A stretch of DNA of 64,000 nt from Leucothrix pacifica (GCF_003172875.1 NZ_QGKM01000075.1:17496-81495); one strand, 5' to 3'. Counted from the stretch's first letter, positions 8,590-18,052 are shown. Numbers and translations are program-made. Notes: a model not told the origin generated them from the sequence alone.

Positions 8590-11500
8590 CTATTGCTGAA
8601 CGATACGTTTCAACTCCGCCTGCAACTTCAGTTCCGGCGAATCTTCAGCAATATAATCCACAAATAACGGCACACGATAGAACCACCGCCCCTCCTTGCG
8701 CCCCAGCACAAACGAAAGTTCTAAGCGTGATAAGGTGCGATCTAGCTCCAATGTATCGACTGCAATATCATGTTCTTTGGCCTGCGCCAGCAGCTCACCT
8801 GTATTGAATGATGGCATGCCAATTGTGCTGTAAACCACCATGCGCTCATAGGCTTGTTCAAAATCTGTTTCACCGACGACCCAACCACTTAAGGCACGGC
8901 GTACTTCATCACTTTTAAGAGCAAAGGCAACGTCTCCGGCTTCAATCACGCGTTGCTGTGGTGGCAGGTTACGCACGACATGCTGACAGACGATGGCAAT
9001 CAGGTTGGCGCGTTGGCCGCAGGAATCGACAATATGTTCAACCAAGGTTTCATTAGCATAAGACAGGTTCATGACAGCATGTTGATACAACTGCCAGAAA
9101 CCCGCCAGAATAAAGGTGCAATTTCCTTCTTCACTGAGGCGACGGAATACATTGAGAATGGCGTAATCGTGTGATTTTTCCTGCGCGATAAAACGATCCG
9201 CTTCATCAATCAGGAACACATAACGTTGACCACTTTCGCGGATGCGCTCATCTAGCTGTGTAGCGAGTACTTCAGCATCGTCTGTGCGCTCCAGCTTTAA
9301 CAGTGAAGCTAAGCGTGGCACTAACACCTCGCTGGATAACGTGAGGTAAACACACTCGACTTGTGGGTTGTCGGCATAACGGCGTTCGATCGCTTTAAGT
9401 AGTGTGGACTTACCGACCTGACGACCACCCACCATGAGGTAATTGGCTGGATCACGGTTAATGATTTGTGAAATCAGCTCGCGGCGACCAAAGAAAACGG
9501 ATTCATTATTCACGCCACCACCGATACGGTAAGGGGAGATTTGTTGCAGTGACAATTGCCCCGCAAGGATTTCAGCGAGGGCAATTTCTGCATCCGGTGC
9601 GAGTAATAAGCGAGTGATTTCAGCGCCTTGTGGGGCAACCCATTTATTACTGGTGTCGCGGGTGGTGTTGTAAAGCTTGCGCTGGTAGGCGCTGTCATTG
9701 CCGATGATCAGAGTGATGCGGGAATGCGCTTCGGCGTTGTGTTTAAGGCTGGAAAATACATCTTCAGCAGCCGTTTGTTCAGGAAAACAGAGCAGGATGC
9801 GGTCAATATTCAGCGGGAACCCTTCTGCTAGTGTCAGCTGAGAAAGTGCCATGCTGGGTGCGCTGGCTTGGGTTTCATCGATCGGTTTAGCGTCTGCTCC
9901 AAGGCGACTGGCAATAAGTTGGGTTTTCTGTTGTGTGTCAAGCGTTGCAAAAGGGGTAGCGGCTTTCAGCGTGTTACTGCTGACATCAGCGCCGGACAAT
10001 ACTTTTTCCAAACGATTGGTCTGTGTGAGTCTGCGTTTTGCTTCGTCTAATAGTTCAACAGGCGTTGTTAGCAACGCTGTCGGTGTTTCACTAAGCTCAA
10101 GCACCATCGGGTGCTGATAGCGCTTTTTATAAAACACATAAGTTGCAACCAGTAAGCTTAGGATCAACAGACCTAAATATGCCCACCACATAGAATTTTT
10201 TATCTGAATCGTCTGATTATTAAAATTCCACATAACAAACGGCAGGCCAGCGGTTCGGACTTGTAAATCAATGTTGCTATCCTTGGCCAGTTTAAAGCCT
10301 TCGGGTAATACAAAGGCTCGTTCAATGGTTCCTCCATTCGCTGGAATGGCATCTTTGGCACTTTGTTCATCCAGACTTTCAATACCGGGAATGCGTAAAT
10401 TAAACCGTGTATCAGAGACAGGAAGCTCTCCCGTATTTTTGATGGAGACCGTCAACGTATTATCCAGTAATTCAGCGCGGGCTAACTCTAGTTTTGGCAT
10501 TACAACTTTTACGGGGACTGACACTTTGTTAGAGTTGGTTTGCTCCGGCGCTACAACTTCTATCAGCAATGGACCTTCTGGTGGTGCTACCCACTCAACG
10601 CCATCTGCGGATTGCTTGGTGAGAGTATGGGGGATATACGCAGCTACCTTTACGGTCAGTTCAGCACGTTGGCCAGCTTCTAGGCGTTGAATAGTTGGCG
10701 TGTTGTACAGGCTAAAACCATTTCCCTGAATCAATCTGGGACGTAACCACAATAGAGGTTGTTGACTGGTATTGTGAACCTGCAGTGTGAAACTGGTTCC
10801 CTGACTCTCTGTTAAGCGAACAGTTTCTCCCTGATAAGCGACAGACAGTGAGTTTGCCGGAACTGCCTGAATAGATTTAGGAACAGCCGGAACCAGCTTT
10901 CCATCTTTTTTGATTAACAGCAGACTGCCATCATCGCTACGCTGAAAGTTGCCTTTATTGTCATAACTCAGCCAATTACCGTTTGCTCCACCAATCATGG
11001 TTTTTATTGGTGGTGCAGTGGATTTTTCCCAAAGTCGAATGGTGCCATCAGAAGATCCGGACGCGATGACCTTGCCATCGGGGCTGTAGGCGATGGTAAG
11101 AACCAGGCCTGAGTGCCCCTTCAGCGTGTTAATGGTCTCCCCGGATTGTGCATTCCAGAGTCGAATGGTGTTGTCATCAGATCCGGACGCGATGACCTTG
11201 CTATCGGGGCTGTAGGCGATGGTATTAACCGGGCGAGAGTGTCCCTTTAGCGTGTTAATGGTCTCCCCAGATTGAGCATTCCACAGTCGAATGGTGTTGT
11301 CTTGAGATCCGGACGCGATGATCTTGCCATCGGGGCTGAAGGCGATGGTAGTAACCCAGTTGGAGTGTCCCTTCAGCGTGTTAATGGTCTCGCCGGATAG
11401 TGCATTCCAAAGTCGAATGGTTTTGTCAAAAGATCCGGACGCGATGATCTTGCCATCGGGGCTGTAGATGATGGTATTAACCGGGCGAGAGTGTCCCTTT

Positions 11501-12778
11501 AGCGTGTTAATGGTCTCCCCAGATTGAGCATTCCACAGTCGAATGGTGTTGTCTTGAGATCCGGACGCGATGATCTTGCCATCGGGGCTGAAGGCGATGG
11601 TAGTAACCCCGCTGGGGTGTCCCTTCAGCATGTTAATGGTCTCGCCGGATAGTGCATTCCAAAGTCGAATGGTGTTGCTTAAAGATGTTGACGCGATGAC
11701 CTTGCCATCGGGGCTATAGGCGATGGTTCGAATCCAGTTAGGGTGTCCCTTCAGCGTGTTAATGGTTTTCCCCAGATTGAGCATTCCAAAGTCGAATGGT
11801 GTGGTCTCGAGATCCGGACGCGATGACCTTGCTATCGGGGCTGTAGGCGATGGTTCGAATCGAGTTAGAGTGTCCCTTCAGCGTGTTAATGGTCTCCCCA
11901 GATTGAGCATTCCAAAGTCGAATGGTGTTGTCATTAGATCCGGACGCGATGACCTTGCCATCGGGGCTGTAGGTGATGGATCGTACTGAGTCAGAGTGTC
12001 CCATCAGCGTGTTAATGGTCTCGCCGGATAGTGCATTCCAAAGTCGAATGGTGTTGTCATCAGATCCGGACGCGATGACCTTGCCATCGGGGCTGAAGGC
12101 GATGGTACTAACCCAAGGAGAGTGTCCTTTCAGCGTGTTAATGGTCTGTCCGGATTGAGCATTCCAAAGTTGAATGGTGTTGTCAGAAGATGCAGATGCG
12201 ATGACCTTGCCATTGGGGCTGTAGGTGATGGTATTAACCGGGCGAGAGTGTCCCTTTAGCGTGTTAATGGTCTCTCCAGATTGAGCATTCCACAGTCGAA
12301 TGGTGTTGTCTTGAGATCCGGACGCGATGATCTTGCCATCGGGGCTGAAGGCGATGGTAGTAACCCAGTTGGAGTGTCCCTTCAGCGTGTTAATGGTCTC
12401 GCCGGATAGTGCATTCCAAAGTCGAATGGTTTTGTCTCGAGATCCGGACGCGATGACCTTGCCATCGGGGCTGAAGGCGATGGTATTAACCCAGCGAGAG
12501 TGTCCCTTCAGCATGTTAATGGTCTGTCCGGATTGAGCATTCCAAAGTTGAATGGTGTTGTCGGAATGTGCGGACGCGATGACCTTACCATCAGGGCTGT
12601 AAGCAATAGCTTGATAAGGTGATTGACTAACAATCTCCGTGTTGGGAAAGTCTTTCAAATTTTCGCTATGAGTGGTTAATTTTGGTAATGCCGTCTCTGC
12701 GAAAATTGACGTGCTGATACCCCAGGTGCTTATTACCAAACTGAGCACTAATAAGTATCGCCATAAGTGTCCTAGCAT
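8590..12778 (-). pseudogene. Exported WD40 propeller - transmembrane - ATPase protein, frameshifted
   Basis: The reading frame is split: 12778-11759 (N-terminal part) and 11784-8590 (1064 codons). Removing one base near 11766-11769 joins them into a single 1395-residue protein. Order: signal peptide (LLVLSLVISTWGISTSIFA), 13 WD40 blades of 42 residues, two beta-sandwich-like domains (about 640-850), one transmembrane helix (WWAYLGLLILSLLVATYVF, about 862-880) followed by basic residues, then a cytoplasmic ATPase with Walker A GGRQVGKSTLL (about 1118) and Walker B VFLIDEAD, ending in winged-helix-like sequence. It begins inside the end of the TIR gene (7-base overlap). Family knowledge suggests a signal-sensing STAND/AAA-like ATPase; the propeller would face the periplasm. 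The frameshift could be decay, a phase switch, or a sequencing error. Confidence 0.8.
11030..12620 (-). repeat. Thirteen in-frame 126-base WD40 blade repeats, some nearly identical
   Basis: The WD40 section consists of units of 126 bases (42 codons) with the core SPDGKVIASGSxDNTIRLWNA. I count seven blades before the frameshift and six after. A two-blade block at about 11220-11428 recurs at about 12229-12437 with one visible mismatch, and most of it recurs again at about 11472-11610. DNA-level identity this high between blades means recent duplication or gene conversion. The number 13 is unusual, since propellers are normally built from sevens. Confidence 0.88.
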
Positions 12779-14181
12779 TGCAGCAACTCCAGTCCTGTTT
12801 GTTGAACAAACCCACAACGCCAAACAAACTTTCCATCACAGTCCGTAATTAAATTCTGCCAGTACAGTCGTCTAATCAACGTATCCTGAGGCCACGCGTC
12901 ATAACGCCCTAGTATTTGCTTTTGCAGTAAATCACACAGTAGTTGCGCATCTGTCTCATTTCTAAATCGCGTAAATAACTGACTCGGTAGTGCGCTATTT
13001 TTGATATTGGCTTGCCAGTCGGGATCACCGCGCTTCAGACACTGTAAGGCACTTTCCAATAAACGAGGGTGTTTACCAGTGAAGGTAAGTAGTGATTCCA
13101 GTGTGTCGTCATCCAGCGATAAGTCGGCGTAACGCTTCAAATAAATGTCTTTTAAATCTTGCAGACTGACATCCGGCAGGCGCATTTCATCAAGATCATT
13201 AAAAAAGGAGTGTTTGCCTAGTTTGTATTTTGCCGCAGCGAGTTGTTCACTGCCCATCACAATGAGTTTGAGTGAATAGGGGTAGTTACTGAGTAAACCG
13301 CGTAACTCTCCCGCAAGTTCGCCGCGAGTATCTTCTGCACCGTTTTCAAAACCTGTAATGAGCAGTACGAACTCTTCACCCTGATCAAGTTTTTCACGCA
13401 AAGCATCCGCCCATTCCCAGCTTTCACTCACGCCTTCATCCAGCCCACATTGCTTGGCTAATCGCCCAAAGTAAGCCGCGCTGTCAACACGCACACTGGC
13501 GGGTGGAAACAGGTGTAGGAAGGTGGCGTTTGGATAGCCTTGTTGCAGGGATTGTTTGAGTGCCTGAATGTAGTGTTGGGTATTGGTATCGGCCTGCGCC
13601 AATATCATCAGTGGCATGCTGGCGTCTAAGCGATCCCAAACGTCCTTGATAAAGGTGTGTTGGGCATTAATAGAGGTTTGTTCTGGTGACGCGGTGTCCA
13701 TTTCAGGGAGTGCTAAATCGCCTGAAAAATAAGGCTTAGCACCGGGTGCTTGTTTATCTAGCCCGCAAAGTAGTTTTTGAAAAGCGGTACGGTATTTTTC
13801 TTCGCTACTGTCTTCAAAATCAACCGCTTGGATATTGCTGAGAAACGGAAAATCCGGAAACTCCCCTAATACAATCGGTATCCAGTGAAAGTCTTCACGT
13901 TGTTTGGCGAGGTTGAACATGTATTCATATTCTTCCTGCACCCAGCCAGACTCAGCTGCTTCGGGTGTCGCGATCAGTAGCGCGCATCGTGAGTGTTTCA
14001 TTGCGCTAAAAATCTTGCGGGTAAAGTTGTCGCCAGCGGTGAGCTCCCATGCGTCGAGGAACACTTTTTAGCCTTGTGCGGTGAGATTATGTGCCAGTGT
14101 TTCTACCCACGGGCGACGCGTCGTTCGATAACTGATAAAGATATCGTAGTGTTCGGGCTGCGCGGGGGCGTTTGTGGGCAT
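12772..14181 (-). pseudogene. TIR-domain protein with degenerate ATPase-like C-terminus, interrupted by TAA
   Basis: From the ATG at 14181 the frame reads YDIFISYRTTRRPWVETLAH, a classic TIR start, then meets TAA as codon 38 (14070-14068) and continues as KVFLDAWELTAGDNF. Without that stop the product is 469 residues. TIR domain is about 10-140, with a plausible NADase glutamate (Glu83 or Glu84 in SGWVQEEYEY). Residues about 175-460 look like an AAA/STAND-type module in which the Walker A loop is absent (AQADTNTQHY in its place) while a Walker B-like strand, FVLLITGFE, and a C-terminal winged-helix-like part remain. The open part from GTG 14064 could only make a truncated TIR. It is translationally coupled to the WD40-ATPase gene downstream. 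Confidence 0.82.
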
Positions 14182-14423
14182 ATCGGCTGCTCATGGCTAG
14201 AGTTTCATCGATTATAGACTGAAACTCTCATGAATCAACGGTGTAATTTTGTTGATGAGCAGTCTACTGTGGAGTGGCGCTGGTTAATACCCGCTCGGCA
14301 TTACAGCGAATTGCTGACAATATTAATGTTCAGTCTGATGTGTTGCAGGCGTTAGAGTCTGTTAACCAAAGTAAAGTGGTTGACGGCGATAAAGTTCATG
14401 GACGTAGGCGGCTTATTAACTCA
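14182..14423. other. Intergenic stretch upstream of the TIR gene with a short unassigned open frame
   Basis: Apart from the TIR promoter, the only coding-like signal is a plus-strand frame of about 50 codons (about 14270-14450). It starts after stop codons and reads GVALVNTRSALQRIADNI then VQSDVLQALESVNQSKVV before running into the end of the IS200-like element. It looks like a gene remnant cut by the insertion, but I do not recognise the family and there is no ATG with a good ribosome site. Confidence 0.3.
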
Positions 14424-15001
14424 ACAACCACCAGCTAAAGCAGGTGGGTTAGCATAAAGGACTGAAAGTCCGGATACGGGTCAAGTAGACCCGTCTAATC
14501 TTCCGTTTTAAAATTATCGTCTCCTTTAGGCTCGAAGTGATGCTCAAGATACTCCTTAATCATTTCTTCCGTTAAATCACCAGAGGTTACACAAAAATAG
14601 CCTCGAGCCCAAAAGTGCCGTCCCCAAAAGCGCCTCTTTAAGTCGGGGAAGGACTCAAATAGTTTGGCTGAGCTCCGTCCTTTAATTCGCCGCATGATTT
14701 CACTGGGAGCCATTGTGGGTGGTGCTGAAACGAGTAAGTGAACATGATCCTTACTCATAACCCCTTTCAGAATTTCTATCTCAAAGACCTCGCATGTCTG
14801 ACGCACTAATTCACGAACTCTGATTCCCACATCACCTGTAAGTACTTGGTAACGATATTTTGTTACAAAAACAAAATGATACTGTATTTTGAAAACTGTG
14901 TGGCTGCCATACCGATACGCCATCTTAGCCTCTCCGCTGTAAACTTAGCTGAAAGGAAAAGTATCGCAGATAAATCTGACCGTCTAAAGACGGTGGTTTT
15001 A
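14424..15001 (-). mobile_element. IS200-like insertion element (ends approximate)
   Basis: The Y1 transposase gene is bracketed by subterminal hairpins with the same TAAA loop on the plus strand. At the 3' side is CCACC-A-GC-TAAA-GC-A-GGTGG (14428-14447); at the 5' side is ACCGTC-TAAA-GACGGT (14979-14994). Such imperfect palindromes near the ends, with no terminal inverted repeats, are the hallmark of IS200/IS605 elements. Only tnpA is present, with no tnpB, so the IS200 subgroup fits. The exact cleavage sites cannot be fixed by eye; the 5' end falls on the last codons of the higA gene. Confidence 0.8.
14495..14923 (-). CDS. tnpA: IS200/IS605-family Y1 transposase TnpA
   Basis: A 142-residue single-tyrosine transposase. 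The HUH metal motif is HVHLLV (around residues 61-66) and the catalytic tyrosine is in EYLEHHF near residue 126. The N-terminal FKIQYHFVFVTKYR and RFWGRHFWARGYF blocks are family hallmarks. These enzymes move single-stranded DNA by peel-and-paste, recognising hairpins at the element ends, both of which are present here. The frame is intact, so the element may be active. Confidence 0.95.
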   Translation of the reverse strand: MAYRYGSHTVFKIQYHFVFVTKYRYQVLTGDVGIRVRELVRQTCEVFEIEILKGVMSKDHVHLLVSAPPTMAPSEIMRRIKGRSSAKLFESFPDLKRRFWGRHFWARGYFCVTSGDLTEEMIKEYLEHHFEPKGDDNFKTED

Positions 15002-15412
15002 ACCTTGAAGAGGACTAATAAAAACAGCCGGTGAAACCTGAAACCGTCCAGACAACTTTTTAATCTGCTCAACATTTAGCGATCGCTTGCCAGATAGCAC
15101 CTCAGAAACAACACCTTGGCTGCCCACTTCAGAAAGTTCTGATTGTTTTATATGATGACTTTCCATCAAAAATTTAAGCGCATCAATGCCTGTAGACTGT
15201 GGGACTAAGCCTTGCTGATTTTCATAGGCAGAAACTAAATCACCCATACGCTCAGCAAGCCCTGCAAGTGGATGATTTTCATCTGCTCCACCAGCGTCAA
15301 GCACTGAGTCAAGGTCATCAACTAGCTTGTTATATTCCTTCTCATTACTAGGCACAGTGAGTACAGGTGCGATGTACTCCCAGTGATTCATGGCTTCTTG
15401 TATTGCACTCAT
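14999..15412 (-). CDS. higA: HigA-type antitoxin / helix-turn-helix regulator
   Basis: A 137-residue antitoxin with an acidic helical N-terminal half (YNKLVDDLDSVLD) and a C-terminal HTH (IKQSELSEVGSQGVVSEVLSGKRSLN). This order matches the large HigA group that both neutralises HigB and represses the operon. The frame opens at 15430 inside the toxin gene, but ATG 15412 has AAGGAG eight bases upstream and is the better start. The last residues and the TAA stop come from the end of the IS200-like element, so the original C-terminus has probably been replaced by a few codons; the HTH itself is intact. Confidence 0.88.
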   Translation of the reverse strand: MSAIQEAMNHWEYIAPVLTVPSNEKEYNKLVDDLDSVLDAGGADENHPLAGLAERMGDLVSAYENQQGLVPQSTGIDALKFLMESHHIKQSELSEVGSQGVVSEVLSGKRSLNVEQIKKLSGRFQVSPAVFISPLQG

Positions 15413-15417
15413 GTGAA

Positions 15418-15705
15418 TTACTCCTTCCATTTGCCTTGGTCGTATTCGGTATGATTCAAAATGGCCCGAATGAAAACGCGTCCAGTATTGAAATGTATGG
15501 CAGCGATCAAGCGTAATTTGTTCCCGCCAATATTGAAGACATACAGATCACCCACTTTATCTACACTGTTAAACGTGTTTTTCAGTTCAGAAAAGTTGTT
15601 GAAATCAGCCTGATTGATAGTCTGATACCAACCTCTCAGAGCAGTAGCAACCTGAGGGTATTTCTCTTCAGCTTCGATAACGCGTTTGCGAGTGATAATA
15701 TGCAT
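15418..15705 (-). CDS. higB: HigB-type mRNA interferase toxin
   Basis: A 95-residue RelE-fold toxin of the HigB_toxin family, marked by MHIITRKRVIEAEEKYP at the start, LRGWYQTI, and the core NIGGNKLRLIAAIHFNTGRVFIRAILNHTEYDQGKW. Such toxins cut mRNA on the ribosome. The frame is open to a TTG at 15723, but family alignments start at the ATG at 15705. It precedes higA by 5 bases, the toxin-first order typical of HigBA. Confidence 0.92.
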   Translation of the reverse strand: MHIITRKRVIEAEEKYPQVATALRGWYQTINQADFNNFSELKNTFNSVDKVGDLYVFNIGGNKLRLIAAIHFNTGRVFIRAILNHTEYDQGKWKE

Positions 15706-15731
15706 GAGATCAAAATATCTCAATATGAGAT
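15705..15731 (-). promoter_or_regulatory. Palindromic operator at the higBA promoter
   Basis: A perfect inverted repeat ATCTCA-ATA-TGAGAT lies at 15717-15731, and a further TGAGAT half-site at 15705-15710 overlaps the toxin start codon. Symmetric short half-sites directly at the toxin start are what HigA proteins usually bind for autorepression. Binding itself is inferred. Confidence 0.6.
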
Positions 15732-15758
15732 TTTAAGCAACTGATTTCAGTCGCGATA

Positions 15759-15854
15759 ATTCGCTTATCGTGTTCCACCATTATTCGCTTATTGTGTTGT
15801 ACGAAAATTAGTTTTTGGTGTTGTACCATTTCTAGTTTTTCATGCTCCAAGCCA
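15759..15854. repeat. Four tandem imperfect 24-base repeats between higBA and sbcB
   Basis: Four adjoining 24-base units start at 15759, 15783, 15807 and 15831. Units 1 and 2 share ATTCGCTTAT-GTGTT; units 2 and 3 share GTGTTGTAC; units 3 and 4 share TAGTTTTT. On the minus strand they read in one frame as an eight-residue peptide repeat of the form (E/Q)H-x-K-(L/R)-x-x-V, without a convincing start codon of its own. They may be part of the higBA upstream region or a gene remnant. Confidence 0.7.
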
Positions 15855-15866
15855 ATCCACTCGCAC

Positions 15867-17294
15867 CTACTGCAACCCCTGAACCCAATCCAAAAGCCCC
15901 TGCAACGCCACCTTCTGCCCATCACTCAAATCTCGCTGAGCAATATCCTGCATCACATCCTGAAAATCATTCGCCGTAAACTCACAACCAAACTCACCAT
16001 CAATCAGGCGTGCACGGCAGAACTCCTGCCATTTCCACTGTTCCTGCTGGTCCAAGGTTTCAGGCCAGTTACGCGCCCGATAACGGAATAGCAAGGTCTG
16101 CAAGCGCGGATCAGAAAACGCAATATTCTCATGGGCTAATCGCTCTGCAGATTGATTAATCACGAAGTTACACAGTTTGCGGTCTTCATTGTTAATAAAG
16201 CCGTTGTAAAGCGCGGAGTCTGCATCGACCGGCCCATGGTCGCGCGGGGCCGAATACAGCGCTTTCAGCTTAGCTTTCAGTCCGCTATCTGCCAGTAATA
16301 ACTGCTTATGTTGCTCGATCTCATCCCAGTTAATCTGCCACTTTTCAGCAAGCTCGGGTGTCAGTGTGTTAGTGGGGGCTAGCGCAGGGCATTTATTAAT
16401 ATGCACCCCTTTTAATGCGATGCGCGGGCTATCGTCGTCGCGCTCAGCATTGGGTGTGTAAAGGCTGTATTCGATTTCCTCAACACTGGCATTGAGTAAC
16501 TGCTGCGGATGTTGGCGCAGGTCAAAACAGATGAATTCATTACTGTTAACCGGATGCTGCATTAGCGGTACGATGGGGGAAACACAGCCCATGCTTGCCG
16601 GAATCATCCCGGAGATGTGCAGCACGGTTTTTTGCTTTTCTAAATTGAGTAATTCCGCGGCTTTGTTTTTTTGGCGCAGTGCAAAGTAGAATTCGTAGAG
16701 GCGGGGTTGTTTCTCTTTGATGAGTTTGGCGATCGCGATAGTGGCGCGGACATCAACCAGTGCATCGTGTGCGCCTTCGTGTTCGATATTATTGGCAGCG
16801 GTGAGGTGTTCGAGTCGGAAGCTGGGAATACCGGGTTCACGTTCCGGCCATTCAATGCCATCAGGGCGCAGTGCGTGAGTCATGCGAACTAAGTCCAGCA
16901 AGTCCCAGCGGCTATTGCCGTTTTGCCATTCACGGGCGTAAGGGTCGATAAAGTTGCGGTAAAAGCCAAAGCGCGAGACTTCGTCATCAAAGCGAATGCT
17001 GTTATAGCCAACCCCACAGGTGCCGGGTTTGCTGAGTTGTTCGTTAACACGATGGAAGAAATCTGCTTCACTGACTCCTTCGGCGGCGGCTTTTTGTGGT
17101 GTGATTCCGGTGACTAAGACGGCTTCGGGGTGAGGAATGAAGTCGGGGCCTGGCTGACAATACAACATAACAGGCTCATCAATAATTTCTAATTCCAAAT
17201 TCGTGCGAATACCTGCAAACTGAGATGCTCGGTCTTTACGCGGATTGATCCCCCAAGTTTCGTAGTCGTGCCAGAACAAGGTTGTTTTTGCCAT
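15867..17294 (-). CDS. sbcB: Exodeoxyribonuclease I
   Basis: A 475-residue DnaQ-fold 3'-5' single-strand DNA exonuclease used in mismatch repair and recombination. The exonuclease motifs are visible: FWHDYETWG with the first acidic pair, GYNSIRFDDEV, and HDALVDVRATIAIAKL. These are followed by the SH3-like and C-terminal helical domains (FRYRARNWPETL) typical of ExoI. The frame extends to a TTG at 17306; ATG 17294 matches the normal family start (MAKTTLFWHDYE). It marks the return from the accessory block to core genome. Confidence 0.95.
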   Translation of the reverse strand: MAKTTLFWHDYETWGINPRKDRASQFAGIRTNLELEIIDEPVMLYCQPGPDFIPHPEAVLVTGITPQKAAAEGVSEADFFHRVNEQLSKPGTCGVGYNSIRFDDEVSRFGFYRNFIDPYAREWQNGNSRWDLLDLVRMTHALRPDGIEWPEREPGIPSFRLEHLTAANNIEHEGAHDALVDVRATIAIAKLIKEKQPRLYEFYFALRQKNKAAELLNLEKQKTVLHISGMIPASMGCVSPIVPLMQHPVNSNEFICFDLRQHPQQLLNASVEEIEYSLYTPNAERDDDSPRIALKGVHINKCPALAPTNTLTPELAEKWQINWDEIEQHKQLLLADSGLKAKLKALYSAPRDHGPVDADSALYNGFINNEDRKLCNFVINQSAERLAHENIAFSDPRLQTLLFRYRARNWPETLDQQEQWKWQEFCRARLIDGEFGCEFTANDFQDVMQDIAQRDLSDGQKVALQGLLDWVQGLQ

Positions 17295-17386
17295 CGTGCG
17301 ATCCAATATTTAACAGTATCCGCCTATGATACACGCTAACTCTGCGTGAATGTATTGAACCCGAAAATCAACATGGAGGTTTTCTT

Positions 17387-17989
17387 ATGTGGAACGAACG
17401 CTATAGCACGGAAGAGTATGTCTACGGCACAACGCCGAATGAGTTTTTAAACGACGTCAGCCATCGAATTACCGGTAATAAAGTGTTATGCCTTGCCGAA
17501 GGTGAGGGCCGCAATGCCGTCTATTTGGCACGGGAAGGTTATGACGTGATGGCGGTGGATGCGTCTGCTGTCGGGCTGGAAAAAGCTGAAATCCTGGCTG
17601 ACGAAAGTTATGTGAATATCAATACTCAGGTTGCTGATCTGGCGGAGTATGAGATCGAACCGGAAAGTTGGGATGGTATCGTATCGATTTTCTGTCATGT
17701 ACCGTCTGATATTCGTAAAGCACTGCATCAAAAAGTCGTGACAGGTTTACGTCCCGGTGGCGTATTTATTTTGGAAGCATATCGTCCGGAGCAGTTGGCA
17801 TTTAAAACCGGTGGGCCACCTGTGGCGGACTTAATGATGTCATTGGATGATCTTAAACAGGAGCTTGCCGGACTGGAATTCGTGCATGCCAAAGCACTTG
17901 AGCGGGAAATTAAAGAGGGCAGCTTGCATACGGGCATGGGGGCAGTGGTTCAGATTGTCGCGATCAAACCCGGTGGTGAGGTTATTTAA
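17387..17989 (+). CDS. Class I SAM-dependent methyltransferase, TehB-like
   Basis: A 200-residue Rossmann-fold methyltransferase starting MWNERYSTEEYVYGTTPNEFL, a form common in TehB/thiopurine-type small-molecule methyltransferases. The SAM loop is LCLAEGEGRNAVYLA (residues about 33-47), the acidic ribose contact is AVDAS, and motif IV-like WDGIVSIFCHVP follows. An excellent ribosome site (GGAGG) precedes the ATG at 17387. The substrate is unknown; tellurite or other chalcogen detoxification has been assigned to relatives but cannot be read here. Confidence 0.85.
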   Translation: MWNERYSTEEYVYGTTPNEFLNDVSHRITGNKVLCLAEGEGRNAVYLAREGYDVMAVDASAVGLEKAEILADESYVNINTQVADLAEYEIEPESWDGIVSIFCHVPSDIRKALHQKVVTGLRPGGVFILEAYRPEQLAFKTGGPPVADLMMSLDDLKQELAGLEFVHAKALEREIKEGSLHTGMGAVVQIVAIKPGGEVI

Positions 17990-18052
17990 CTCAACAAAGC
18001 GGCTTGTAAATTGATAGAATGGAGTCTTATTTGTACTGCTTGTAGACGGATT

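Noticed and set aside
11723..12536. Several repetitive plus-strand open frames opposite the WD40 gene
   Set aside because: They arise from the periodic 126-base blade repeats on the other strand and have no start signals or domain content.
14068..14070. Recoding (selenocysteine or pyrrolysine) of the TAA in the TIR gene
   Set aside because: Selenocysteine and pyrrolysine use TGA and TAG, not TAA, and no recoding element was seen.
15710..15925. A 71-codon minus-strand frame across the 24-base repeats
   Set aside because: Its N-terminal part overlaps the end of sbcB in another frame, and there is no ribosome site; reported only as a repeat.
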